Both the position numbers and the translations under genes were made by a program. Under the pieces are notes generated by a model, which had not been told where the DNA came from, did no database searches, and saw nothing but the letters and a program-made list of their open reading frames with translations. A stretch of 64,000 bases of DNA from Candidatus Peregrinibacteria bacterium (lineage in GTDB: Bacteria; Patescibacteriota; Gracilibacteria; UBA1369; 2-02-FULL-48-14). How positions within the stretch are numbered: position 1 is the stretch's first letter; the number at the start of each line of letters is the position of its first letter. Positions 32,867-40,215 of this stretch are shown here, in pieces. The stretch covers positions 124,001 to 188,000 of the forward strand of contig JABHVW010000004.1 in assembly GCA_018658105.1 (NCBI GenBank), written 5' to 3'.

Positions 32867-33849
32867 GCCGCCGCCCGCCTAAGGCCTAATGTCTCGTGCC
32901 AATGCGCAGTAACCGGCTTCACAAGCCTTTCCATATCCTCTGCATTGTCAGCAAGGCAGTCTGTGTGCCGAGATTCAACCACCCAAAGTCCACCCTTCCC
33001 GCGCTTACTCTTCACCCAAAATCCATGCTCATTTTTAGATTTGGCACCTTTATGCCATCTGTTATGCTCCGGTCTATATTTATGCAACCAATTTTTCATT
33101 GCCTGTACTGAGTGAGTAATACGACCTGGAATCGAATGCGCCAGCATCCATTTTTGCATATCTATAACCGTCTCAAAATGCGGAGGCATGAAAGCTTCCT
33201 CCGGTGTAAAGCCCGCAGCTTGAAAACGCTTCGCTTTCACCGTTGGCAATAGTGCCCACAAATGCTCTTCCCTGGTCATATCCATATGACTTTTCATATC
33301 TGTATTCATTCCATGAAATTTGGCACGCACCTCTGCCGTATAAGAGTTCATCAACTGTAACATAATTTCAAGGGCCTGCTCATCACTCGCCCCCTCAAAC
33401 ATTCTCGAATCATTCACTTGCAAAACCGCAATTGCTGTTGAATACAAAAGGCCAGGATTCGTGCGCCCCCAGTCTTTTATCAGAGCATGAGATCTATGAT
33501 CCGGATCCGTACTCGCCGCCATAAATTCAAAAGACTTCTGCACCACAGGCTGAAACACATATCGCAAACCACGTGGCTCCAAAATCTCATTCACCATGCC
33601 ATGCAAATCCATAACTTCAGCCACAGCAGCATCTTCATCTTTATGGACGCCGGTTTTCACCTCCAAATGGATTGAAGCCTCTTCGCCATCCACATTGTCC
33701 ATCTCAGTTTTATATTTCCTCTTCACCTCATTCATCACCCACTCCACAGCAGGCAAACCATCGATTTCCTCGACAGCTTCCTGCGAGTCGACTTTCAAAA
33801 TGAATCCTTCAGCCTCAATCCCGACTCCATATTTTCTTTCTAAAACCAT
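32863..33849 (-). CDS. GCS2-like carboxylate-amine ligase (glutamate-cysteine ligase superfamily)
   Basis: 328 aa. The N-terminal GVGIEAEGFILKVD and EASIHLEVKTGVHKDEDAAV resemble the nucleotide/metal-binding strands of GCS2/YbdK-type ligases, which form gamma-glutamyl or similar amide bonds with ATP. A later segment (STAIAVLQVNDSRMFEG) sits where the family has its 'H-h-H' substrate strand, but with Val/Gln in place of His. The C-terminal part is basic and aromatic (NWLHKYRPEHNRWHKGAKS). I infer an ATP-dependent ligase of this fold; the substrate is unknown and other assignments are possible. Expression appears to be controlled by the phenylalanine-codon attenuator upstream. Confidence 0.45.
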   Translation of the reverse strand: MVLERKYGVGIEAEGFILKVDSQEAVEEIDGLPAVEWVMNEVKRKYKTEMDNVDGEEASIHLEVKTGVHKDEDAAVAEVMDLHGMVNEILEPRGLRYVFQPVVQKSFEFMAASTDPDHRSHALIKDWGRTNPGLLYSTAIAVLQVNDSRMFEGASDEQALEIMLQLMNSYTAEVRAKFHGMNTDMKSHMDMTREEHLWALLPTVKAKRFQAAGFTPEEAFMPPHFETVIDMQKWMLAHSIPGRITHSVQAMKNWLHKYRPEHNRWHKGAKSKNEHGFWVKSKRGKGGLWVVESRHTDCLADNAEDMERLVKPVTAHWHETLGLRRAAA

Positions 33850-33868
33850 GTTAATTCAAATTAAAAAA

Positions 33869-33889
33869 CTCGCTGTGTATATCAGCGAG
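33869..33889 (-). terminator. Attenuator terminator upstream of the GCS2-like gene
   Basis: On the minus strand, CTCGCTG (33883-33889) and CAGCGAG (33869-33875) form a perfect 7-bp stem with a 7-nt loop, followed at once by six T's. It is an intrinsic terminator located between the leader peptide and the ATG at 33849, so it must be bypassed for the gene to be expressed. Confidence 0.8.
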
Positions 33890-33926
33890 GAGGTGTAAAA
33901 GTAGACATTCAGCACCTAGCCCCGCT
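33884..33926 (-). promoter_or_regulatory. Antiterminator pairing of the attenuator
   Basis: The RNA segment AGCGGGG (33926 down to 33920, the last sense codons of the leader peptide) can pair with CCUCGCU (33890 down to 33884): seven pairs including one G-U. The second segment is the 5' arm of the terminator, so the two structures exclude each other. Confidence 0.65.
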
Positions 33927-33975
33927 TGGCAGCGAAGAAGAAAAATTCAGTGTTAAAAAAGAATGTCTGTTTCAT
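33916..33975 (-). CDS. Phe-rich leader peptide of a transcription attenuator
   Basis: A 19-residue reading frame, MKQTFFFNTEFFFFAAKRG, ending in TAG (33916-33918). Seven of 19 codons are Phe (codons 5-7 and 11-14). Shortage of charged tRNA-Phe should stall the ribosome upstream of the segment AGCGGGG (codons 17-19), leaving it free to form the antiterminator; normal translation to the stop would mask it and let the terminator fold. The composition and layout parallel pheL and the pheST leader of enteric bacteria. A promoter places the transcript start one base before the ATG. The regulated gene is not an obvious Phe-metabolism gene. Confidence 0.75.
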   Translation of the reverse strand: MKQTFFFNTEFFFFAAKRG

Positions 33976-33982
33976 TGGCTCG

Positions 33983-34011
33983 ATCCTACCTCCACATTTT
34001 GATTTGGTCAA
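33983..34011 (-). promoter_or_regulatory. Promoter of the attenuated GCS2-like operon
   Basis: Minus strand TTGACC (34006-34011), 17-bp spacer, TAGGAT (33983-33988). Predicted +1 is 33976, one nucleotide upstream of the leader-peptide ATG. Confidence 0.7.
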
Positions 34012-34015
34012 GCCC

Positions 34016-34043
34016 TTTACAAAGCTCAGCAATGTGCAATAAT
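34016..34043 (+). promoter_or_regulatory. Promoter of the 34064 gene
   Basis: TTTACA (34016-34021), 16-bp spacer, extended -10 TGCAATAAT (AATAAT 34038-34043). Predicted +1 34050, leader 14 nt. It diverges from the attenuator promoter. Confidence 0.6.
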
Positions 34044-34063
34044 AGCCTCTTTCACAAGCACAA

Positions 34064-34756
34064 ATGGAAGCTTCTCAACACGGACTTGAAATCGATGAAT
34101 TTAACCTGGTCAACGAGATAATTCGGATCTGCGACAACCTTGCTCCCGATATCGACAAAGCTTCTTTATCAGAGAAAGCAGATGAAATTATAACAGCAGA
34201 TCCAAGCATAGGCAGCAGACCTGACCTAATAGGCAAGTTGCAAAGAATGATAGACCAAGTTCGAGTATCAGTAAGGGCGGCTGTAGAGGCGGCCAACTCT
34301 GCCCTAAAAGCAATTGACCCCGCAGCTCCACCAAAAGAAGGGTTTTTAGGCACCATTCACTCAGAAAGAAGCGAATCATTAGGCGTAACAAGAAATGAAG
34401 ACGGTCTTAGGGTTGGACGTTATGTAAAGCACGGAATATCCAGTAACTTTGCTGGAATAAAATTAACCTATATTTCTCCAGAAGTTCAGCGATGGGACCT
34501 AGGTGGCGTCGAAACAATTGCCCCACGAGCATTTCTTCAAGAAGAGGAGTTCCTTGTAGGGGGTGTCATAGTCATAGAAGGTGAGGCAGAAAAACTCATG
34601 CCATTTCTTGAGTGGAAGGTCACAGTTTTCCATTACAATCGCACGGATTTTTCTCATTCAAGAAGAGGGCATTCTGTCAGTGCAACTCTTGAGGGCATTG
34701 TATTTGAAGCCGAAGTCATCAACTCAGTCAGCGCCCCAGATGAATCTTCCTCATAA
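34064..34756 (+). CDS. Hypothetical protein
   Basis: 230 aa, not recognised. Residues 1-95 are helical and acidic (LVNEIIRICDNLAPDIDKAS), residues 105-225 mostly beta with alternating hydrophobics (GRYVKHGISSNFAGIKLTYI, FLVGGVIVIEGEAEKLMPF, SVSATLEGIVFEAEVINSV), suggesting a helical N-domain plus a beta-sandwich or barrel. There is no signal peptide or membrane segment. It ends in a Ser-rich tail and overlaps the convergent flippase gene by 29 nt. It has its own promoter, divergent from the attenuator. Confidence 0.6.
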   Translation: MEASQHGLEIDEFNLVNEIIRICDNLAPDIDKASLSEKADEIITADPSIGSRPDLIGKLQRMIDQVRVSVRAAVEAANSALKAIDPAAPPKEGFLGTIHSERSESLGVTRNEDGLRVGRYVKHGISSNFAGIKLTYISPEVQRWDLGGVETIAPRAFLQEEEFLVGGVIVIEGEAEKLMPFLEWKVTVFHYNRTDFSHSRRGHSVSATLEGIVFEAEVINSVSAPDESSS

Positions 34757-36224
34757 ACTCTTCAGGCACAGCCTTCAGTAAAAGCAGAACCGCTCCATAA
34801 ACTGCCGCACCAATCCCCGCAAGCAAGAACACATTAAAGTTCTGCAAGTTCATAAAATTGTAAGTCGGCTCAGTAAGCTTCCACACCGTCAGCCCCATCG
34901 CCGCCGTCGCCACCACCGTTTTGCAAAAAGCCAGCCAGTCGAGTTTGTAATCAATCCATTTTCGCGCAATTAGCCAAGCCATCAGCAAGATGTAAATCTC
35001 AGTAATAATACTAGTCACCGCCGCTCCACGAAATCCCCACTCAGGAATCACATAAAAGTTCGCAGCAATATTGAAAACCGCCGCCGTCCCGTTAATCCAA
35101 AGTAAATGCGATTGTTTATTCACCGCCACAAGTGAATAGGTAAACAGAGAGTTTAAATATGCAAAGAACATTGCAAAAACTAAAATCTGCAAGGCTATAT
35201 CAGAGCCATAAAATCCTTCATCAAGTCGGCTCAAAAACTCCGGCTGAGTTATCAGAAAAATCAAAGGGTAAGCAATCAAATACACCCCAACCGCCATCGG
35301 CATTCCCAGCATAAATAGAAAATCGAAAGACAAACGAATCATCCTAGAAACCCTCTTGCTCCCCTCTTCCACATGCCGCGAAAGCACAGGCAAAACGCTA
35401 TTCATAAAATAAATCGGCACCACAGAAAGTATCTCCATCATGCGCACCGCCGGCGAATAAATCGCAACCTCACTCGGCCCCTTCATAAAGAGGAGCATAA
35501 GCGAATCGATTCTAAAGTAGACAATATTTAAGATCAGAGCCGTTCCATATGGCAGCGCCGTCACAGAGATTTCCTTCCAATATCCCCAGTTAAATTGCGG
35601 CCAAATCTTCGCATATTTCCGGGCAAAAAACAGGCTAAACAAAAAGGCGAAAATATTCCCAAACACACCAGCCCATATCAATTGATAAAAGGCATCAGAT
35701 CCTGGGTCTCCAGCATAAAAGAAATAAATCGTCGCCAACATCCAGCTCAAAGAAATAAACTTTCCTCCAACCAGCCCCATAGTTGCATATTGCATCTTAA
35801 GCTCAACCTGCAAAACACTGCTCACCGTCCCATGCATAATCACAAAGAAAACCGCAATCGACGCAATCATAACCCCCGTCGGAATATAGGTTCCAGTAAA
35901 TTTCCCGATCAAAGCCGCAGAAATAACAGCCGCGCTCATCGTCGTAAATGCCAGAAGCATTCGCATTCCCAAAATATTACTCACAATAAAGCTCCGATCT
36001 CGCTTGCCCTTCCCCATTTCTCGCACCGCAATCGTAAACAAACCAAGATCCGCCGCAATCCCAAAGAAGGCCAAAAACTCATAAATACTCGCATACATCC
36101 CATATTCCTCAACACTCAAAAAGCTCGTAATAATCTTCAAGATAACCACACTCGCCGCAGCCATCATCGCTCGCCCAGCAACCTGAACGGCAGTATTCCC
36201 CAAAATTTTCTTAGCTGTAGACAT
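34728..36224 (-). CDS. Polysaccharide flippase (MOP/Wzx-type membrane protein)
   Basis: 498 aa with about 12-14 membrane helices. The N-terminal MSTAKKILGNTAVQVAGRAM and LSVEEYGMYASIYEFLAFFG are typical of oligosaccharide-lipid flippases (PF01943/PF13440), as is the later GFRGAAVTSIITEIYILLMA with the polysaccharide-synthesis C-terminal region. It should move undecaprenyl-linked glycans across the membrane for surface polysaccharide assembly. The ATG at 36224 was chosen over an earlier in-frame codon because the predicted transcript starts one base before it. A MurJ-type role is less likely from the sequence. Confidence 0.85.
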   Translation of the reverse strand: MSTAKKILGNTAVQVAGRAMMAAASVVILKIITSFLSVEEYGMYASIYEFLAFFGIAADLGLFTIAVREMGKGKRDRSFIVSNILGMRMLLAFTTMSAAVISAALIGKFTGTYIPTGVMIASIAVFFVIMHGTVSSVLQVELKMQYATMGLVGGKFISLSWMLATIYFFYAGDPGSDAFYQLIWAGVFGNIFAFLFSLFFARKYAKIWPQFNWGYWKEISVTALPYGTALILNIVYFRIDSLMLLFMKGPSEVAIYSPAVRMMEILSVVPIYFMNSVLPVLSRHVEEGSKRVSRMIRLSFDFLFMLGMPMAVGVYLIAYPLIFLITQPEFLSRLDEGFYGSDIALQILVFAMFFAYLNSLFTYSLVAVNKQSHLLWINGTAAVFNIAANFYVIPEWGFRGAAVTSIITEIYILLMAWLIARKWIDYKLDWLAFCKTVVATAAMGLTVWKLTEPTYNFMNLQNFNVFLLAGIGAAVYGAVLLLLKAVPEEFMRKIHLGR

Positions 36225-36231
36225 CCAGCAG

Positions 36232-36260
36232 AGTATAGCCAAAGCCCCCTGCTAAAACAA
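36232..36260 (-). promoter_or_regulatory. Leaderless promoter of the flippase gene
   Basis: Minus strand TTGTTT (36255-36260), 17-bp spacer, TATACT (36232-36237). Predicted +1 36225, one nucleotide before the ATG. Confidence 0.7.
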
Positions 36261-36267
36261 TGGTCTG

Positions 36268-36513
36268 CTAATTAAGGTTTTTGTAAGTACCTTCGTTTCG
36301 TTTAGCAATTCTCACAAGCTCCATTTTGGATTTACTGATCTTAAAAATCAGTCTATATCTCCCCAACCTCGCCCTGTATAAATCTTTCTCTCCAGATAAC
36401 TTCCTAAGCCCAGGAACTTTTTTGTGATCCATTTGCACCTTCTCCATTAAAAGTAAAAACGCATTCAACTCTTTTTTATTTAATTTCTGTAAAAATTTCT
36501 CAATTTTATCCAT
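36268..36513 (-). CDS. RelE/ParE-type toxin
   Basis: 81 aa with the RelE-superfamily pattern: MDKIEKFLQKLNKKELNAFL helices, then a basic beta-sheet core (GLRKLSGEKDLYRARLGRYRLIFKI) and an end strand with LVRIAKRNEGTYKN. RelE-type enzymes cleave mRNA on ribosomes; ParE relatives act on gyrase, and these cannot be separated here. The start ATG lies 8 nt inside the antitoxin gene, the usual toxin-antitoxin coupling. It is the second gene of the pair, driven by the autoregulated promoter at 36781-36809. Confidence 0.82.
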   Translation of the reverse strand: MDKIEKFLQKLNKKELNAFLLLMEKVQMDHKKVPGLRKLSGEKDLYRARLGRYRLIFKISKSKMELVRIAKRNEGTYKNLN

Positions 36514-36751
36514 TCTTCACTTTCTTAAGCAGTTTAATCATCTCATCTAAAGGGACGCCATTCCCACTGTTATCTCGATCAGCATCAAAAATCACATCTT
36601 CACTGCCAATCTCCTCGATCAACACAGGTTTAATAACAAGCATATCTGCATCAAACTTCATAACAAAATTATTTGTAGCAAATTGATTTCGCCATTCACT
36701 CGGCAAGGTTATTTGACCCTTGGTAGTTGTTTTAGTGACTTTTGTCGCCAT
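36506..36751 (-). CDS. AbrB/SpoVT-type antitoxin
   Basis: 81 aa. The N-terminal swapped-hairpin DNA-binding domain is evident: KVTKTTTKGQITLPSEWRNQ, then FVMKFDADMLVIKPV. The C-terminal acidic/hydrophobic part (VPLDEMIKLLKKVKNG) should wrap the toxin. It heads the operon, followed by the RelE-like toxin with an 8-nt overlap. Pairing of an AbrB-type antitoxin with a RelE-type toxin is known but less common than with MazF or VapC. A perfect 7-bp inverted repeat overlapping the promoter is the probable operator. Confidence 0.85.
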   Translation of the reverse strand: MATKVTKTTTKGQITLPSEWRNQFATNNFVMKFDADMLVIKPVLIEEIGSEDVIFDADRDNSGNGVPLDEMIKLLKKVKNG

Positions 36752-36768
36752 AGGTAGGAAAGTAAGAA

Positions 36769-36809
36769 AGTATTACAATAATACTAGCATAAGATGAGCT
36801 TAATATCAA
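36769..36809 (-). promoter_or_regulatory. Promoter and operator of the AbrB/RelE-type operon
   Basis: Minus strand TTGATA (36804-36809), 17-bp spacer, extended -10 TGCTAGTAT (TAGTAT at 36781-36786). A perfect inverted repeat AGTATTA-N3-TAATACT (36769-36785) overlaps the -10 and start site, fitting autorepression by the antitoxin. Confidence 0.72.
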
Positions 36810-36854
36810 CATACGCCGGTACACTACCAAAAGTCCTGAATTATTCCTGAATCC

Positions 36855-37847
36855 TTAATACTTCCTCACCCTTCCCCTCTCAATCTCCCACTGGCCAATT
36901 TTCTTTGAGCCACCACGCAAAACCCCCTCTTCCCGATATTTATCAATCGCCTTCCGCGTTTTCTTAGTCTGCTCCACAAAATAATGGGCCAGCTTTTTCT
37001 TACGACCATCACGCGCCTGCCCAATCGCATTGCAATAAGACTTATGATTTCCAGTGAAAAATATTACCGGCATATATCCCGACTGCAGTAAAAACGCATT
37101 CAAAAGCAAGCGCCCTACACGTCCATTTCCATCTGCAAATGGGTGAATCTTCTCAAATCGATAATGAAACTCAAGCGCTATCTGCGGAGCATACATCTTC
37201 CGCCGATTTTCGTTGAACCACTTCATCAGCGCAGAAAGCTCAGGCCTCACATTCTCCCACAAAGTCGTTTCTTGATTGCTCACCACATTGTTCTCCAATT
37301 TGAACTTCCCCGCATTTACATCTAGCCCATCAAACAAAAGCTCATGCACCCGTTTGACCGATTTCATATTCCATTTCATTTCTCGTGAAAACGAAAAATT
37401 CAGCGCCTTAAAAGAGTTCGCCGCCTCAATTTCCAGAGGAGTACGTGGCTTTTTCTTCCCCGTCACATAGCCCTCCAAATGATCCTTCGTCAAGCGCGAG
37501 CCCTCCGACTGATTCGAATTCAGCAAAAAAAGCACAGCAAAAAGATCCCGAAACTGCTTAAGCTCCTTTTCAAAAAGTTCATGATGCATCGATTTATACC
37601 AGAAATGAGATTTCTCAATATCCACAGTTTTCTTCGGCAAGAAATACTTTTTCACATTCGCATGCAAATTCGCATTGTAGATCAGCCCAATGTCATTGAA
37701 ATAAACAGGAATTTTCTCCTGAATATCCTTAGGAATCTCCTTCCCCAAATACTTATCAAACAAAGCCACTCTCTTCCCCACTCTCAGCATAAACTGAAAA
37801 TGATAATAGCCCTGCCCTTTAATAATTTTCTTGCGTATGTACTGCAT
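36855..37847 (-). CDS. Fic-domain protein (probable AMPylase)
   Basis: 330 aa. The Fic catalytic motif is exact: HPFADGNGRVGRLLLNAF (canonical HPFxxGNGRxxR). Upstream, NSNQSEGSRLT matches the inhibitory-helix motif (S/T)xxxE(G/N) with its glutamate, so this is a self-inhibited class II-type Fic protein. The N-terminal ~100 residues include basic strands and a helical region. Fic enzymes transfer AMP or other nucleotide parts to target hydroxyls; the target is unknown. It lies next to the toxin-antitoxin pair but has its own extended -10 (TGCTAGACT) immediately before the ATG, so it is not simply part of that operon. Confidence 0.88.
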   Translation of the reverse strand: MQYIRKKIIKGQGYYHFQFMLRVGKRVALFDKYLGKEIPKDIQEKIPVYFNDIGLIYNANLHANVKKYFLPKKTVDIEKSHFWYKSMHHELFEKELKQFRDLFAVLFLLNSNQSEGSRLTKDHLEGYVTGKKKPRTPLEIEAANSFKALNFSFSREMKWNMKSVKRVHELLFDGLDVNAGKFKLENNVVSNQETTLWENVRPELSALMKWFNENRRKMYAPQIALEFHYRFEKIHPFADGNGRVGRLLLNAFLLQSGYMPVIFFTGNHKSYCNAIGQARDGRKKKLAHYFVEQTKKTRKAIDKYREEGVLRGGSKKIGQWEIERGRVRKY

Positions 37848-37936
37848 ATTTTAGTCTAGCAATGTCGCAATTTTACCACGCAATCACAAAAAAATCCAGC
37901 CCCTAACCTGCAAAGTTAGTCTTGCATTAGCGTTTG

Positions 37937-37966
37937 TTTACGCCCCGGCCTAAACTCTGCTAAACT
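37937..37966 (+). promoter_or_regulatory. Leaderless prfB promoter
   Basis: Weak -35 TTTACG (37937-37942), 18-bp spacer, extended -10 TGCTAAACT (TAAACT 37961-37966). Predicted +1 37973, the A of the prfB ATG. Confidence 0.6.
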
Positions 37967-37972
37967 CCCCAC

Positions 37973-39070
37973 ATGCAAGAAATTAAAGAAAAGCTCACTC
38001 TCCTAAGCGAAGAAGCCAAAAAATCAATCGAGTCTTTAGACCTGCCGAGCAAAAAAGAAAAGCTCACAGAGCTCGAAGGTCAAATGTCGGCGGAGGGTTT
38101 TTGGGATGATCAAAGTCACGCGCAAAAAATCTCTCGCGATGCCGGCCACTTAAGAAACACAATCGATGCTTGGGAAAAGCTTCAAAAAGATGTGCAAGAT
38201 CTAATCGAACTCACCGAAATGATAGACCCCGCAACCGATGCAGACAGCTTCGCCCAGTTGCAAAAAGATGTAGACCTGGCCGAAAAGCAGCACGACAAAC
38301 TCAACATTGAACTTTACATGTCGGGCCCTCACGATAGCTCCGAAGCAGTCATCACTTTCCATGCTGGAACAGGTGGCACAGACGCGTCAGATTTTGCAGA
38401 AATGCTCATGCGCATGTATCTAAGATTTTGCGAAAAACGCGAATGGAAAACAGAACAAATCAGCCTTTCACCCGGCTCAGAAGCCGGCATAAAAAGCGCA
38501 AGTTTCAAGGTGCAAGGCCCTTTCGCTTATGGATACTTAAAGCACGAAAACGGCGTTCATCGCCTAGTTCGCCTTTCGCCGTTCAACTCCGGCGGCACCC
38601 GCGAAACATCCTTCGCAATGGTTGAAATTGTGCCAGAAGTTGAAGAGTCCGCGCTCGAAATTAAAGACGAAGATATCAAATGGGACGTATTCCGCGCCGG
38701 CGGCGCAGGTGGCCAATCAGTCAACACTGCAGATTCCGCAGTGCGCCTAACCCACAAATCCAGCGGCCTAGTTGTAACCTGCCAAAACGAACGTAGCCAA
38801 TTGCAAAACAAGCAAAGCGCAATGAAAACATTGAAGGCAAAACTCATCGCCCTTCAAGAAAAACACCACCTCGAAACAGTGGCCGAAATCCGCGGCGAAC
38901 ACACCCAACATTCTTGGGGCAACCAAATTCGCTCCTATGTTTTGCACCCCTACCAGATGGTAAAAGACCACCGAACCAATTACGAAAGCAATCAGGTCGA
39001 AAAAGTCCTAAGCGGCGACCTTGACGAATTCATCGAAGCAAGCTTGCGGCAAAATCCCGGCAAAAAATAA
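37973..39070 (+). CDS. prfB: Peptide chain release factor 2
   Basis: 365 aa. It recognises UAA/UGA and triggers peptide release. The RF2 tripeptide SPF is present (RLVRLSPFNSGGTRETSFA) and the catalytic GGQ is in RAGGAGGQSVNTADSAVR. The N-terminal helical domain runs straight through the position where many bacteria have an in-frame UGA and +1 frameshift (LDLPSKKEKLTELEGQM); here the frame is uninterrupted, so there is no autoregulatory frameshift. The presence of RF2 supports UGA as a stop in this organism. The stop is 1 nt away from the convergent small gene at 39072. Confidence 0.96.
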   Translation: MQEIKEKLTLLSEEAKKSIESLDLPSKKEKLTELEGQMSAEGFWDDQSHAQKISRDAGHLRNTIDAWEKLQKDVQDLIELTEMIDPATDADSFAQLQKDVDLAEKQHDKLNIELYMSGPHDSSEAVITFHAGTGGTDASDFAEMLMRMYLRFCEKREWKTEQISLSPGSEAGIKSASFKVQGPFAYGYLKHENGVHRLVRLSPFNSGGTRETSFAMVEIVPEVEESALEIKDEDIKWDVFRAGGAGGQSVNTADSAVRLTHKSSGLVVTCQNERSQLQNKQSAMKTLKAKLIALQEKHHLETVAEIRGEHTQHSWGNQIRSYVLHPYQMVKDHRTNYESNQVEKVLSGDLDEFIEASLRQNPGKK

Positions 39071-39071
39071 T

Positions 39072-39269
39072 CTATTCAGTCTTAGAGCGTAATTTCAACC
39101 GAGTCTTCTTCAGGGTGTCAGCTAGAGCCCGATCCTCTTCTTCCATTTCAAGGATAGCTTTGCCAAAACCCCCCAATAAATCTGGAGCGCCATAGTCGCT
39201 ATCAAACCCAGGGCTTTGAAGCCCATCTTCATTCCATACTCTCCACTCATCAAGTCCATTCGATCCCAT
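39072..39269 (-). CDS. Small hypothetical protein
   Basis: 65 aa: MGSNGLDEWRVWNEDGLQSP, then Gly/Asp-rich and an acidic-to-basic helix (LEMEEEDRALADTLKKTRLK). It is not recognised. It fits exactly between prfB (convergent, 1 nt away) and the next minus-strand gene. A consensus TTGACA with a weak -10 (CATTGT, 18-bp spacer) lies about 60 nt upstream. Real but uncertain. Confidence 0.45.
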   Translation of the reverse strand: MGSNGLDEWRVWNEDGLQSPGFDSDYGAPDLLGGFGKAILEMEEEDRALADTLKKTRLKLRSKTE

Positions 39270-39361
39270 AAAGTTCAGAAATTAGTAATCCCAAAGATGC
39301 GGCTCTCCACAAACAATGCGCCAGTCACCCCCTCATTGTCAAGTTTGCGGCCAGTTCACAG

Positions 39362-39802
39362 CTACCATTTCTCTTTTGAAACCTCCACCCCCTTCCATCT
39401 CAAAACATCAGCAACTGCACTCCCTTGTTCAATTAGGGGGCTAATATCATCATAAACATCTGGCGGAACATATAAGGAGGGTAAGGCCCCATACAAAGCT
39501 TGAATTCGAGACTTAAGGTCAGCAAGTAAAGCTTCAAGATCACCAACTTCCATATCTACCAAATTTGTAGCACGACCATTCTTATCATAATGGATGAATT
39601 GAGGACCAGCAAAATCAGATGGACAGTCCAGTTCACCAGGCTCTATACCCGCAACATTCAACAGTTGATATCTGCTACCCACAAGGTCTCCAGGTGCCAT
39701 GCCAGCAGGAACAATCTTATCGCCCCCCGCTCTAGCAGGCGCTCTATCAGGGTTAGGTTCACCGCCTCCCCCTAGCAAATCAAATTTTGGTTTATCTGGC
39801 AT
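39362..39802 (-). CDS. Hypothetical protein
   Basis: 146 aa, acidic, starting MPDKPKFDLLGGGGEPNPDR. Pro/Gly-rich for the first ~60 residues, then a compact helical segment (MEVGDLEALLADLKSRIQAL) and a tail with PPDVYDDISPLIEQGSAVAD. No family, signal peptide or membrane segment. It begins 4 nt after the upstream basic protein gene and shares its promoter, so the acidic and basic products may interact (inference). Confidence 0.6.
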   Translation of the reverse strand: MPDKPKFDLLGGGGEPNPDRAPARAGGDKIVPAGMAPGDLVGSRYQLLNVAGIEPGELDCPSDFAGPQFIHYDKNGRATNLVDMEVGDLEALLADLKSRIQALYGALPSLYVPPDVYDDISPLIEQGSAVADVLRWKGVEVSKEKW

Positions 39803-39806
39803 ATGT

Positions 39807-40166
39807 TTAATCGTCTAAGGGGGTCATTCTGTGAAGGTTTTCCACAACCTCATATAGCCACCTCTCAAATGGAGGCACAGAGCTTAAGATTTTTTCACGT
39901 TCTGCACGTCGAAAAGCAGCTCTCTTGCGTTTTGCAGCTCTTCTTTCTCGGTCAGTTGGCTCTTGAGCAGGTTCAACTTCTAACATCGCATCCATATCGC
40001 CATCAAGGGTAGCATTAACCCTAGTTGCAATCTCTTCCCTTCCAGGTACTTCTGGAGCAGGAGCTTCTTTTCTTCCAGCAGCAGCCTTTCGCGCAGCTTC
40101 GGCAGCACTTTGTCGCTCACGTTTCCGCCTTCTAGCAGCTTTACTGGGGGCTTTTCTTTTAGCCAT
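39807..40166 (-). CDS. Basic Ala/Arg-rich hypothetical protein
   Basis: 119 aa. The first ~35 residues are extremely basic (MAKRKAPSKAARRRKRERQS, then AAEAARKAAAGRKE), followed by an acidic middle (DGDMDAMLEVEPAQEPTD) and a second basic helix (RERRAAKRKRAAFRRAER). It ends in an aromatic segment (PFERWLYEVVENLHRMTP). Nucleic-acid or ribosome binding is possible but not shown. It is the first gene of a two-gene operon, with a consensus promoter whose -35 overlaps that of the divergent def gene. Confidence 0.6.
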   Translation of the reverse strand: MAKRKAPSKAARRRKRERQSAAEAARKAAAGRKEAPAPEVPGREEIATRVNATLDGDMDAMLEVEPAQEPTDRERRAAKRKRAAFRRAEREKILSSVPPFERWLYEVVENLHRMTPLDD

Positions 40167-40186
40167 ATGTTTAATTAAGGCTCCAC

Positions 40187-40215
40187 ATTAAACCCCATCT
40201 TAAGTCATTTGTCAA
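40187..40215 (-). promoter_or_regulatory. Promoter of the 40166 operon
   Basis: Minus strand perfect TTGACA (40210-40215), 17-bp spacer, TTTAAT (40187-40192). Predicted +1 40180, leader about 14 nt. Its -35 shares five of six bases with the divergent def -35. Confidence 0.7.
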
